Assembly: GCF_003672135.1 (NCBI RefSeq)
Contig: NC_039506.1
Location: 14,198,001 to 14,262,000 of the forward strand
DNA length: 64,000 bases
Origin: Ooceraea biroi
Taxonomy: Eukaryota > Arthropoda > Insecta > Hymenoptera > Formicidae
Direction of reading: 5' to 3'
Part shown: positions 14,201 through 24,825 of the stretch, piece after piece
Layout: the number at the start of each line of letters is the position of its first letter
How positions within the stretch are numbered: the stretch's first letter is position 1
Program-made: the position numbers and the translations under genes
The notes under the pieces: model-generated
What the model was told of the DNA's origin: nothing
What the model saw: only the letters and a program-made list of their open reading frames with translations
Database searches by the model: none

Positions 14201-15229
14201 TGTTCCCGGATATCGACGCGAATTCGAATGCATCAAGCCCGGCGGAGGTCCACGGAGGTTCGCTAGAGTCGCGAGAGATTCTCTTTTGTCTGTTCTTGTT
14301 GATCCCGTTGCCTGGAGAGCCAGCTTCTGCTGTCTGTTGTCTTGTTTCCGTATCGGTGGAGTGAGCAGCGAGCGTTTTATGGAACTATTATTTTATAGGG
14401 GAGCTACATCGATGTGGAGCCGAACGTTACAATAGAGTTACGGCCGATATTCATGAGCTTTTCTACGATATTCATCGAGAGTTGAAAGTTTAGATATCAT
14501 TATACAAAATAGATACAATACAAAAATGGAATTGATTCCACACTAAATCCATATTAATTAAAAGCATCCTCAAAGTATCGAAAAGAGAGTAAGGGAGAGT
14601 TTAAACCAGTTTTCCATCGATATCGGTTAGCTTTAACCGCGAGTTAATTAATTCTTCGTTTTTTAATCGCGACTGTGACAGGTAGAATGCACTAAACGAT
14701 AATTCATACAAGAATTTGCGTTGAAAATCATGCTCCGGGCGATATGCAATATAAATGATAACTTTTTTTCTGAAAGCACATATGATCGTTTTTTTGACGC
14801 GGATGCACGCGCGGCAATTTTCCGATCATTTCTTGAAAAACAAGAAATGCACGATAGCGCGTCAAAGCGTGGGTGTACATCGCTGAAAATCCCGCACAAA
14901 GCTCGTCGGATACATCACACGACCGTGTTACATATCAGCGAAGGACCCTCAACGGTTCACAGGCGCCGCGCAACCAGCGAGCGATCTCCACCGATTTTCA
15001 TCGTGCGACCATCACGAGTTTGTTTGATCGCATCAAATCACACGCATCGGCACACGCGAATGTTTAATCCCCCGCATCTCGCGACCACGTTCATCATCTC
15101 GCCATCTCGTTCTCATCCTCTTTCCCTGCTTTGCGACCGCTCGAAATCGCTCGAACTCGCGGCGCGGTCGAGGCGCTCTTCTCGACGATGCCGGGGATCA
15201 GTCAACTAAAAGAAGAGAAAAAGAGAGTA

Positions 15230-15230
<1 letters not shown>
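11239..15230. other. CpG-rich non-coding block
   Basis: Mostly very CpG-rich with mixed CT/GA runs (11640-11750, 12200-12240). Overlapping open frames on several strands between 12278 and 12963 have no domain. A short TA run is at 13309-13324, and an imperfect ACGT palindrome is at 13971-13992. AT content rises after 14380. No gene can be supported. Confidence 0.5.
13971..13992. repeat. ACGT-rich near-palindrome
   Basis: Tandem ACGT units flanked by CGAA on the left and TTCG on the right give a near-perfect 22-bp inverted repeat with one mismatched pair. It could be an expanded ACGT microsatellite or a binding site. Function unknown. Confidence 0.6.
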
Positions 15231-15263
<33 letters not shown>

Positions 15264-15266
15264 AAG
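15231..15266. repeat. GA microsatellite
   Basis: GA repeats with a few GAAA interruptions, visible directly. Confidence 0.9.
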
Positions 15267-15790
15267 CCACGTTCGCGTGCACACGCGTACGTAGTTTTTT
15301 TTTCAAACGATACGATTCACCCTTCTGGCGCCCGCTCGCGCGCCACCGAGTCCGCACGCTTTTGACTCTTCCGCTCGGCGGAGGTCTGCACCCTACGCCC
15401 AGATATCGTCGGCTTCCATTAAGCGCGGCTTTGATCCATGGTTAATTAAAGCACAGCTCATGCTCGCACGTAACGACGACGAGGCCTGCCTTCTAAGGCC
15501 CTCGTCTCGTCCTTTCCCCCTTCATTCTCTTTCTCTCTCCTTTTTTCTTCTATCTCTCTCATTCTACGACCTTTTCGGGATGCGTTTAGAATCAAAGCCA
15601 CCTGAAGAAGATATCGCCGCAAGCGGGTACGACTGTAAGCGCAGAGAGACTCTTCGTCTGCGGCAGTGCTCTGCCAGCGCGGAGAAACGACGAGAAGATA
15701 CTTCGCGGAGGGGTTGCATAGGGGACGGAAGGGTGGCGCGGGAAACCGGCGATTTATGCCATGCTACAGAGGTAAAGCGTGGCGTCGTTC

Positions 15791-15807
15791 GGGGCGGGGG
15801 GGGGGGG
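15791..15807. repeat. poly-G tract
   Basis: Four Gs, one C, then twelve Gs. Such a run is prone to sequencing-length error, so nearby frames should not be trusted. Confidence 0.85.
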
Positions 15808-16011
15808 ACCGTTGAGGAAAGCTCTCGAGGTGATCGAGGCTCGTTGTAGCGACGATATATCCTCGCCACCTCGATGCCGCCGTCGCCCATCCTCCAACCC
15901 CCGCCGTCACCGAAATACGATCGTTACGATCCACGAATCGAGGGTGAAGACTTCGGCTCTGCCCTCTGTGCGCGCTGTGGCTTGCTTCCTCTTTGTGTGC
16001 ATATGTGTCGC

Positions 16012-16059
16012 GTACGTGTGTGTGCCGCGCGCGCGCGCGCGCGTGTGTGTGTGTGTGCA
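16012..16059. repeat. GT-GC-GT microsatellite
   Basis: GT units, then about nine CG units, then GT units. Alternating purine-pyrimidine DNA with Z-DNA potential. It creates spurious Arg-Ala and Cys-Val frames on both strands. Confidence 0.9.
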
Positions 16060-19000
16060 CGAAATGCCTGCACCCGAGTCAGGAGTATCGGATCGCCTGT
16101 CGCACCCGGGGAGGCTCTTCTCGCGGAATTACGTGATTTCGCGAATCTCACTATCGCCGAATCGATTGCGGATATAAGATACTGGAGGTTGAAATGGAAT
16201 CAATTTAGGATACGGCGGCGCGGTGTACCGTCTCCGGGCGGCTATCGCTCGCTCGCGTCGGAACTAACTGAAATTTCGAAGATCGAGAGGAGTCTTAGTT
16301 CTCCCATTCCTCTCCCCGCCGTCGCAGCGCGGAGGGGTTTTTCTAATTTTCCAGTCGCAACCCGGAGATTGGCGTGCTCGCAGTCCATTGATGCGGCTTG
16401 AGCTTCATCCCGTCACACGCTTTTTCGTACGTTTCCGCTTCCGAGTCATTTAATGACGCCGGTCGCGCTCGTCGATGAGCATTGGAATATCTTCTGATAA
16501 GCTTGAAATTCGCGAATTTTTTTTGGATTCTGCAAAAAACGCTCTTTTTAATGTTAAATTATATTATACGCAATGTGATGCAAACACACGCTATTACGAG
16601 CAACTTCTTGCCCGGCATATTTGTCAATTTAATTTTGCGTTAAGCTTACTATCGCAGATTCTGCAGGCAACGTTAATTTGTACCGAAGTTACAAACTCGC
16701 TTCCCATCTTATTCGCGCGTGGCAGACTCGAAACAGAGTTATTACTCCCGGCTCTCGGAAGTATACACGGAAATTTAAAGGACTTTCGTGCTTGCAGAAC
16801 TTCCGAATCGTTAAATTTTAAATCCTTAATTCGTTAAATTTAAATCGCTAAATTTATTTTGTGGAAATGTATACGAGTTGAGAGTATAAAGCGGACTGTG
16901 TCCTTAAATTATCATATACCCGCAGTACACATTCCTTAATTCGCTCTCTTTGAATGTTTAAACATAATATTTGCGATGCTGTTGCAATGCGTTGCGACCA
17001 ACAACCCTGAATCAGGCAACCGTAGGATCTCTCTGACGAGGATGCAATTTTAAAACATAAACATATAATAACGCAAGAACGATAGGCACACATCGTACAC
17101 AAGAAATATCCATGGCCACTCTTAAAAGATTATTAAACTTCTATATTTTGAGAATAAGTACACGATTTTCGTAACATTGTGTATTTATTTTTATAACGTT
17201 CATCAGTTCATCAATCCTCTCACGTCTCGCAACGTCGCTAACTCATTTAAAGAGGGAATCACTTGGCAGTGTAAATTTATACATGAAACATCTGAATATA
17301 ACGAGTCCGTTGAGTCGTGTGTGAAATATATAATATATATATGTATGTATATATATAAATGTATATTACGGCTAAACGAATAATCTCGAAGTTGCTTTAA
17401 GCCATATCGTTGCTCTCTTACGCTCGGTTACTAATCTCACTATCTTACATTTATAATCACGTTACATCTAAATCTTACGAGTAACTCGACAGAACGGGAA
17501 AGAGCGGAGGAAACGGCCTCGTGAACTCGTGTCCCTCACGTGTCCGCACGCGTGTCTCTTTCGATCCGCGTCGAGCGGAAGGACTCGCACGCCGCGCACG
17601 GCGACATCGCCGCTCCAAAACCGGGCGCAATTAAATCGATACATCGCGCAGCTCGACGACGCGTCCGGTCATCCACGGGAAAGAGGATCGTGCTAATCTT
17701 GTCCCTCTTCCCTCCCTCCGTTCCTTCCTCCCTAGCGATTTCGATCATTCATGCCAGCTTAATGCCGACGGGATATCCAGCGAGCAAATAGCGTGTTGAA
17801 TGCCGCGTAATCGGCGCTACGACATCAGACGTCCTGTTTAATTAGCGGGAAAGTAGAATGATCATTCGCCGGCTATTTAACGCGGGCCCTCTACCGGATA
17901 CAGTCGTATTAATGGGTTCGTTGCGTTCCCCGAGCACCCCCGTGCTCCTCCAGCCCCGAGCGAGTCGAGGGAGGATCAATATCTCGTGTAGGCCGTAATC
18001 GGCGTTAATTATGATGTCGCAATGAGATCCCCGTTGTTGAACCGCTTTCGCACCGGGGCCACCTGCGGAGATAAGCTCTCCTGGTAGGCATCTTTCTGTT
18101 TGATCGCAGCGCAACAGACATCGGCGATGCCTGCGAGTAGTAGCTACCTCCGAACCACTGTAGCGATTCATTCGATCGTAGATGCGTGCACGCGTCACAT
18201 ACGCCGCTCATTCCGAGATTATTCAGCAACGCGGGATTCTTCGTATTAGTAACTATGAAATTTAGCTGGAATATTTTAGTGTGTAAGGATTGCGCGACGG
18301 AAGACGGCGCGAAGAGACGACAAGAAGTGAATCCTTTACTCACCCCGGCGACGTAACGCGGCAATCGTGCCGGATTCCGATTACAATTTACACCGAGATT
18401 TACGAGGGGAAATAGTAGTGGAAATGGGAACGCGATAACGGGGCGCAAAAAGCAAAGCGCTGGCCTTCAGCGCCGTTAAACTCGGACGACGGCGGCAGTG
18501 GCGAGTGAGACGTTAATGGTCGCGTGTTAACGTCATTCCCCGTGTAAACGGAGGTGCGAGTCGCTCCGAAAAGCGTCCAGACGACGGGCGATAAGCGGTC
18601 TGAACGAGCAGTCGGACGATATATATATATGTACGAAGAGTGTTAAGTTTGCTCGTAAATTCTAGTGCAAGTTTAGGTTTTTCCGACGGATCTGAACGAG
18701 CGTCGTCTTCCCGAGTGCTCGGAGCGACGGAGATACGTTTCAATTACCGCGAGCCATCCCTTAGACACTCTCGAGGGAGGAGGGGACGTGATCAGAGCTC
18801 CCGGTACGGGACGGGGCCACCGAGGATCACAGCAGTTCGGTGGGTAATCGGTGGATCGGGGTAAAACGTGAATGCGGTGGTAGTTCTTTAGCACAGGTGA
18901 AGCGGGACAAGAAGGGAAAAAGAGAAACTCCGGAATGCAACGTTCAAGAAGATTGATCGCGTGTATACGGTCGGTGTAGAAGGAGAGTCCTTTGGAATTC

Positions 19001-19191
19001 CCGTAGTGGAAAAGTGGACGCGCACAATCGGCGCGCGGGTACGGTTGGTCGGTCGGTCGGCGGGAGGGTAACTGCGAGCATGTGCAAATTTGCATAGGGT
19101 ACCCGGAGGAAGACCTATTACGATCCTTCCCGCGGCGCGGACGCAGCTGCATGCGGAGGATGCAAGGGTGCGAGCGCGGAGAGTCGTGGAT
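16060..19191. other. non-coding block
   Basis: CpG-rich at 16060-16460, AT-rich at 16480-17470 with a short TA run near 17330-17360, then CpG-rich again to 19190. The frame at 18340-18448 on the minus strand ends at a donor-like GTGAGT but begins at a non-ATG codon. It has no recognisable domain and was not accepted as an exon. Confidence 0.5.
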
Positions 19192-19221
19192 GCGCGCGCG
19201 TGTGTGTGTGTGTGTGTGTGT
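19192..19221. repeat. CG/GT microsatellite
   Basis: Four CG units followed by about eleven GT units, visible directly. Confidence 0.9.
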
Positions 19222-19397
19222 AAGTGAGTGTAGGGTGCACGTATACTCGTTTGGTACATCGGACTGTTACGAATGGAGAGAAAGCGGGGAGGCATACGCG
19301 AAACATGAGGCGGGTAGAGAGGAAAATAGCAGCTAGGAATGATGCGGTGAGAAATGGAGATCTACCTGGAAACATGTGGAAGAGTTATCGAGCGAAC

Positions 19398-19460
<63 letters not shown>

Positions 19461-19524
19461 GACAGACAGAGACAGACAGACAGACAGACAGAAAAAAAAC
19501 AGAGAGCATATATATATATATATA
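19398..19524. repeat. compound GA / GACA / TA microsatellite
   Basis: About 19 GA units (19398-19435) pass into CAGA/GACA tetramers (19436-19492). A poly-A and short GA spacer leads to a TA tract (19508-19524). Three successive microsatellite types lie in 127 bp. Confidence 0.95.
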
Positions 19525-20481
19525 ATCTTCTCACAAAATGTTCTTTATAGTCATTCTTATGTACCTAATTAATTTCAATCTCACTCCTGTTGTAATTCCA
19601 CTGGTGAAGAGATCGAATTAGGCAAGGTGCGTTATATGTCATCTCGCTAAATCTAACAATAGAGTCCATTGATCTAATAATAAAGACACACGATAGAGAG
19701 ATGTGCATTAGGGAAACCATTTCCGGAAGCCGGAGCTCATTAAAATCCGAGAGCGATCGTTACCAGGAGCGTGACGCGCGAGCTTACAAGCGAGAGAATC
19801 GAGAATCTGTAACATTACAAATTCAATTAGTAGGCATCACTGGGGCTCTCGGGATACCACGAGGGAGGGTCGTGATAAACAAGTGGACGACGATGATAAC
19901 TCGTCGGGCAATACCTGCGTCCGTAATAGTTCACGTGTCAGGGGGTGCGGCGACGGGAAGCCCGCGGGATCCCTCGTCCGCCAATGAGAGAACCGTCTAT
20001 TTTGCAATCAATATCAATTCATTCCGTTAAACGGCGCGAACGCCGTGGCTGTCCGTGACACGCGGCGGCGACGACGGCCACGACGGTCCGATGAATTACA
20101 GATGTAACACACTGCGTTAAATTTCCATAGGCAGGTACTTAACCCGGACAAGGCACGTTTCCGATGCCGATTCGCCCGTCGTCCTGCCAGCTGCCGTTCG
20201 CCTCGTTCGACCCCGCTATTTTGTTATCGGGTACGCGGCTACGTGCTCGGTCGGTGCGCGACCGTGTTGAAACCCCGCTACCTCCGATTTACGAGCGCGA
20301 GGAAGAAACGGGCGAGACCGTTCCTCCGCCTCGGGATCGCACGGGGAGATCTCGAGAGCACCGGAATTCGAGATCGAGGATAATTTCGAGAGAAATCAAT
20401 TCGCCGATATCGGCGATAATGTCGAGACGAGACCAGTTCTCTCATCGAGGACCACCCGCTCGCGCTCGTATCATTTAGCGG

Positions 20482-20483
<2 letters not shown>
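19525..20483. other. non-coding block
   Basis: AT-rich to about 19700, then CpG-rich. No splice-bounded or domain-bearing frame is recognised. Confidence 0.5.

Positions 20484-20522
<39 letters not shown>
20484..20522. repeat. GA microsatellite
   Basis: About 19 uninterrupted GA units, visible directly. Confidence 0.95.
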
Positions 20523-20526
<4 letters not shown>

Positions 20527-22790
20527 GAAAGAGAGAGGAAGACAATGCGATAGCTGCATCTCGCGAGACCGAGTACTTACGTATAACGTGTGAGCGTTAG
20601 CACGTACGATTCCCGGATAATCTAATACGAAGTTTCGAAACTACGAACAACGACACGAATAACGGTCCACGGGAAACGGAAGTCTAGAATCTCTCGGCTA
20701 TTTTTCTTCGCGAAATCTTTGAGAGTCCGATCGAGATCGTACAAATGGAATATGTCCGGTCCCCCCTGGTGCGCGATTGCATATCTGGTTGTAAAAAGAA
20801 AGGCATTAATCGTTACTGTAGCTCCGGTAATATAAGCGCTATAAAATACATGAGTAGCAGGAAAAACAATATCACGCTGGGGATTTGAACCGCATTATGT
20901 CCGCTCCATTTTGCCCGATAATGATGTAGTTAGGTAAAATTGCGTGTTACACGTAGACGTGACAATTAACACGCGACGGATGATGCAAGGGCCGGTTTAC
21001 AGAACACGTTAATAGCGCTGTTATAAGAAAAAACGACATGTAGGTCAGCTTTTATGCGATGTTCCTTAGAAACAGAATATCGATTTTTTTGCGGGAGGGA
21101 ACGTACGTGGAAATGCGTATGCGTATGCGTGTGTTTTCCGGAATATTATTGCAAATATTAAATAAACATTAGTAAATTAATAATTTGCAATAGAATTGCG
21201 TTGCAGTATAATTATTTCAAACATTTTTCGAATAATTTCTCAAGTTAATTGTAATAGAGGGAAATATTATTAAATTATTAAATTTCATTATTAAAGATTG
21301 AGCCGCTGGAAAATCCGTCATGAGCGTGCATGAGCACTCTCATAAATTGATAATTTAGGAATTGAAAAATTTAATTTAGTTTATAATTTAGCAGACTAGC
21401 TTGACGTGTTTAAACGGAAGACATTATGAGCCAAGGGAGATGAACAGTGCGCCTAACGACAATAGCTTTCGCGTAACAGTATAAGCGTACTCTATTGCAA
21501 CAACCACCCAACAGCCATTCTCACATATTACACCATTAAATCCCCAGTCAAACCACCTAGGATACGAAGTTATTAACTTTCACAGTTTGTTAACATTAAA
21601 TACATTACCAAATATCTTTGTTAAATTATTACCAATACTCAAGATCTTAAGTAGCAGCAGATAATTAAGCAGCGAACAGTGAAACCAAGAAACTTTTGTT
21701 AACTATTAAGGTACTTTCATTTAACTCTCAATGTACAAATTATAGAGCATCATAAAATTAATTTCGCATAGTTGAAGCAGGTGGTTACCAACCGGAAGTG
21801 CAACGTACGATATATGCGTTTCCGTCTCTCTCTCTCTCTTCCTTTCCATTCTCTCCTCACACGCTGGATTTCCACATTGCGCTTGCACGAGGCAGATTTC
21901 TCACAGCAAATTTCAGAATCTGATCGACTCGCTCGGTTTAAACGCGAGGCGGAAACGGGGTTTCTCATTAAACCGCATGAAGCCCGTCGTTTCAACAGCG
22001 CACGCAGAGAGCAAGGCTTCTCCGAGGGGTCGACTTCTTCTGCCCGGGGTATCTCGCGGGGCAAACATTTGCTGCTCGCGTGGTATCAATCCGCTCGCGC
22101 GTCGGCGGTGGATGCGGTGGGGTGGGTGGTGGTTGCGCTATGGGAAGTGTCTGCAGAGTCGTTCCGGCACGGATCGACCGCCGTAAAGAGGGCATAAAGC
22201 ACCCCAGGCTCCATTACTCTGCCTTAGTGAATCGGTACCGACGCCGAAGATCGCGCGGAGCGCGTGACCCAATTCCGGCCGTTCCTGTGTTATACCTAAT
22301 ACCGTATTTTATCAAAGATAATGCGCGGGCCCACCTCTACCTACGTTGAATAGACACCCGTATTGTCGTCGCCGTGGCTGCGCGAGAATCGTCCGCTAAA
22401 ACACACGCGCGCGCGCGAGTGCTCGCGAAAGCGGCTTATAAATCGTTGCCCGGTTATCGAGGAGAACAGGGTGGAATCGGGGGAAGCTTCGAAAAATGGA
22501 TGCTCGATAAACGAAGGCGATTTGTTCCCCTCGAACGAGCAGCATCGCATGCGTATTAATAGTGGTGTCCGATTATCGGAAGATGTGCTTTCTCCATCGC
22601 TTCCCCTCGTCTCGCGAAACGAGGGGATGCGTGGGTATAAGTACGCGTGTGCGAGGCCAAGAGGAGTGAGACCTACAAATGAAATGTAGCAAAGTATATG
22701 CTTGAGCTTTTATTTTTTTAAGAAAATGCGGCAAGGATATTAAAGCATTTGCTTGCGCTTGAAATCAAAGTTGCTTTTGTGAGAAAAAAA
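20523..22790. other. non-coding block
   Basis: Between 21150 and 21770 the sequence is strongly AT-rich. From 21900 to 22660 it is CpG-rich. A GGGGATTTGAACCG word at 20877-20890 resembles the complement of a tRNA B box, but no A box or cloverleaf accompanies it. No gene is supported. Confidence 0.5.
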
Positions 22791-22838
22791 GAGAAGAAGA
22801 GAGAGAGAGGAAGAGAGAGAGAGAGAGAGGGGGGGGGG
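22791..22838. repeat. GA tract ending in poly-G
   Basis: GAAGA and GA units followed by ten consecutive Gs, visible directly. Confidence 0.9.
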
Positions 22839-23830
22839 TTGTAAAAACGCATATCGATCAGAGGGAGTTTTTTTATCATCCGTAGAAATAATGTCGTCCG
22901 AGTACGATAGAATTTAATCTTCCCCCTTGTTTCGTAACGTACAAAATTATAAGTACGTCGCGTATACATACATATATACGAATAAATTTTACACGATACT
23001 ATGTATGCGACCACGTTATAAATATCTATCATGACATCGATGAGAAAAGACGCTTTGTCGTAACGGCGGAAGATTGTTCATGGGAAATATAGGATGCGCT
23101 TCCGTTCTTTATGCCCTCATCTCTGCTAAGAGCATTCAATCTCCTTTTCGTATATACGCTATCGTATATGTTAGAAACGTTATTGGCATTATGTACAAAG
23201 TCCCACGTTATACCACGATCGCATCGAATCAATGTCTCCATTTTAACATCTCATTTTTTCATCATCATCAATTGCGACCGCGATGGCGAGTCTAGGCGCG
23301 ATTTCCATTTTATGATACAATTAAAGATTCATTCCTGTTACGTGTGCTACGAAAAAAGTACCACCGCGTGTTTCCGGATATCGAAAGTTTCGCAGGAAGT
23401 AAGATAATAATAAGTCGGTCAAAAAATATCGTAAAAGCGACTCGAATCATTCGTACGCTCGAATCCTCGAAAAGCTCGTTGCTCGTCCACGAGCAGAGGC
23501 GTGTTTGACGCCGCCCAGGCCAGGTATCAGTACAGCGACCTGATGAGGAAAGCGCCAGTGACAGCCGGCGTGTACATCTAATTTGGGGAACGAAGCAGGC
23601 GCGCCGAGAGCGCATCGTCGGGGCATTAATAACGAGCGGGTAGTGTCGAATTACGACGGTCGTCGCGTTCGCTTGCAGGTGTGCGAATCGTGGCAAGAGT
23701 AGTAGGAGGAAGAAGAGGAGATGCGACGAGGCTGGCTTCGTCAGCAACGAACGTGATCACGTACGCAGTCGAACAAGCCAACTGAACCAGTCAGCCAGCC
23801 AGACAACCAGTCAGGCAACTAGGCAGGTGG
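22839..23830. other. non-coding block
   Basis: Mixed composition. CAG-like words (CCAGTCAGCCAGCCAG and relatives) cluster at about 23780-23825, just before the GA-rich cluster. No gene is supported. Confidence 0.45.
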
Positions 23831-23884
23831 GTAAAGAGAGAGGAAGAGAGAGAGAGATAGATAGATAGAGAGAGAAAGAGGAAG
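23831..23884. repeat. GA / GATA microsatellite
   Basis: GA units interrupted by GGAA and three GATA units. First member of a dense cluster of GA tracts reaching 24822. Confidence 0.9.
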
Positions 23885-24240
23885 GGACTAGTGGGGTACA
23901 AAGTTTATTTTGAATCAACCATGGCAAACTGGAGTCGCACTATGTCCCGGCGAATAGCGCCACTGAATACCGCAACCGCGCGCAAGTTGCGACGAGCGCG
24001 CTTCCACCCTGAGCTCTGAGTCTCGCGCAGCGCTCGAGAACGTTTCAGCTCGGCGTAGAGGAGACGAGAACTCGTGCGAGCGAGCGAGCGTGCGATCCGA
24101 CCGGGCAAACAGAGGAGTAGCGTGTGGCGGAACGGAGGGTGGAAGCGCAGGGGTGAAACGTGGCGAATGAAGAGAAAGAGAGAGAGAGAAAGGGAGAGAG
24201 AGGATAGTCTTCGCAGCCGACGATGGTGATTGTTACGGCG

Positions 24241-24268
24241 ACGACGTTTCAGTTAGCTGAAACGTCGT
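24241..24268. repeat. 12-bp perfect hairpin
   Basis: Arms ACGACGTTTCAG (24241-24252) and CTGAAACGTCGT (24257-24268) are exact complements around a 4-nt TTAG loop. It lies inside a GA-tract cluster. No poly-T follows on either strand. It could be a structured RNA element or an operator-like dimer site; neither can be decided from sequence. Confidence 0.85.
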
Positions 24269-24318
24269 TTCCTTTGTCGCATCATTGTGTGTGTATGTAC
24301 GTGCGGGGGTGAGAACGA

Positions 24319-24356
24319 GGAAAGAGAGAGAGAGAGGGAGACTAGAATAGAGGGAG

Positions 24357-24404
<48 letters not shown>
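24319..24404. repeat. long GA microsatellite
   Basis: Broken GA tracts from 24319 lead into about 22 uninterrupted AG units at 24361-24404, one of the longest pure tracts in the window. Confidence 0.95.
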
Positions 24405-24406
<2 letters not shown>

Positions 24407-24513
24407 GTTCTTGATCAGAGGGTGTACGTACAGACGTATACGCGCGCAAATCATCGTCGCGGTTCCGCTCGCTCTTGCACGGTGAACCGCACACGGAACC
24501 AGTGCCGGTGCAT

Positions 24514-24534
24514 TCTCTCTCTCTCTCTCTCTCT
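24514..24534. repeat. CT microsatellite
   Basis: About ten CT units. Its orientation is opposite to the GA tracts on either side, so plus-strand RNA could pair it with them. Confidence 0.9.
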
Positions 24535-24725
24535 GCCTCTCTGCAACGGAGTAATACACAAACACGTAACGCGTCTCGATGCGGTATACTACGCTATCTT
24601 CTCTCTGGCTGGTTGAATGTACCTGTTCGCCTTTGCGCGCCCGGTATTCGTGCAAACTTCGAGCTTGCACGAAACGCGCCGTGCTCCTTCCAAGACTTCG
24701 TCGTAGTCGGACTGTAGACGTCGAG

Positions 24726-24786
24726 CGAGAGAAAGAGGGAAACAGACAGAGAAATAGAGAGAGAGGGAGAGAGTAAGATAGAGGAA

Positions 24787-24822
<36 letters not shown>
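24726..24822. repeat. GA microsatellite cluster
   Basis: Interrupted GA/GAAA tracts ending in about 16 pure GA units (24789-24822). Confidence 0.95.

Positions 24823-24825
<3 letters not shown>

Noticed and set aside
15874..16401. 175-codon plus-strand frame
   Set aside because: Central part is translated from the GT/GC microsatellite; not protein-like.
18340..18448. Signal-peptide-like minus-strand stretch ending at a donor-like GTGAGT
   Set aside because: Begins at TTG with no ATG in frame after the upstream stop, and no downstream exon was recognised.
20877..20890. GGGGATTTGAACCG, resembling the complement of a tRNA B box
   Set aside because: No A box at the proper distance and no acceptor or anticodon stem can be drawn.
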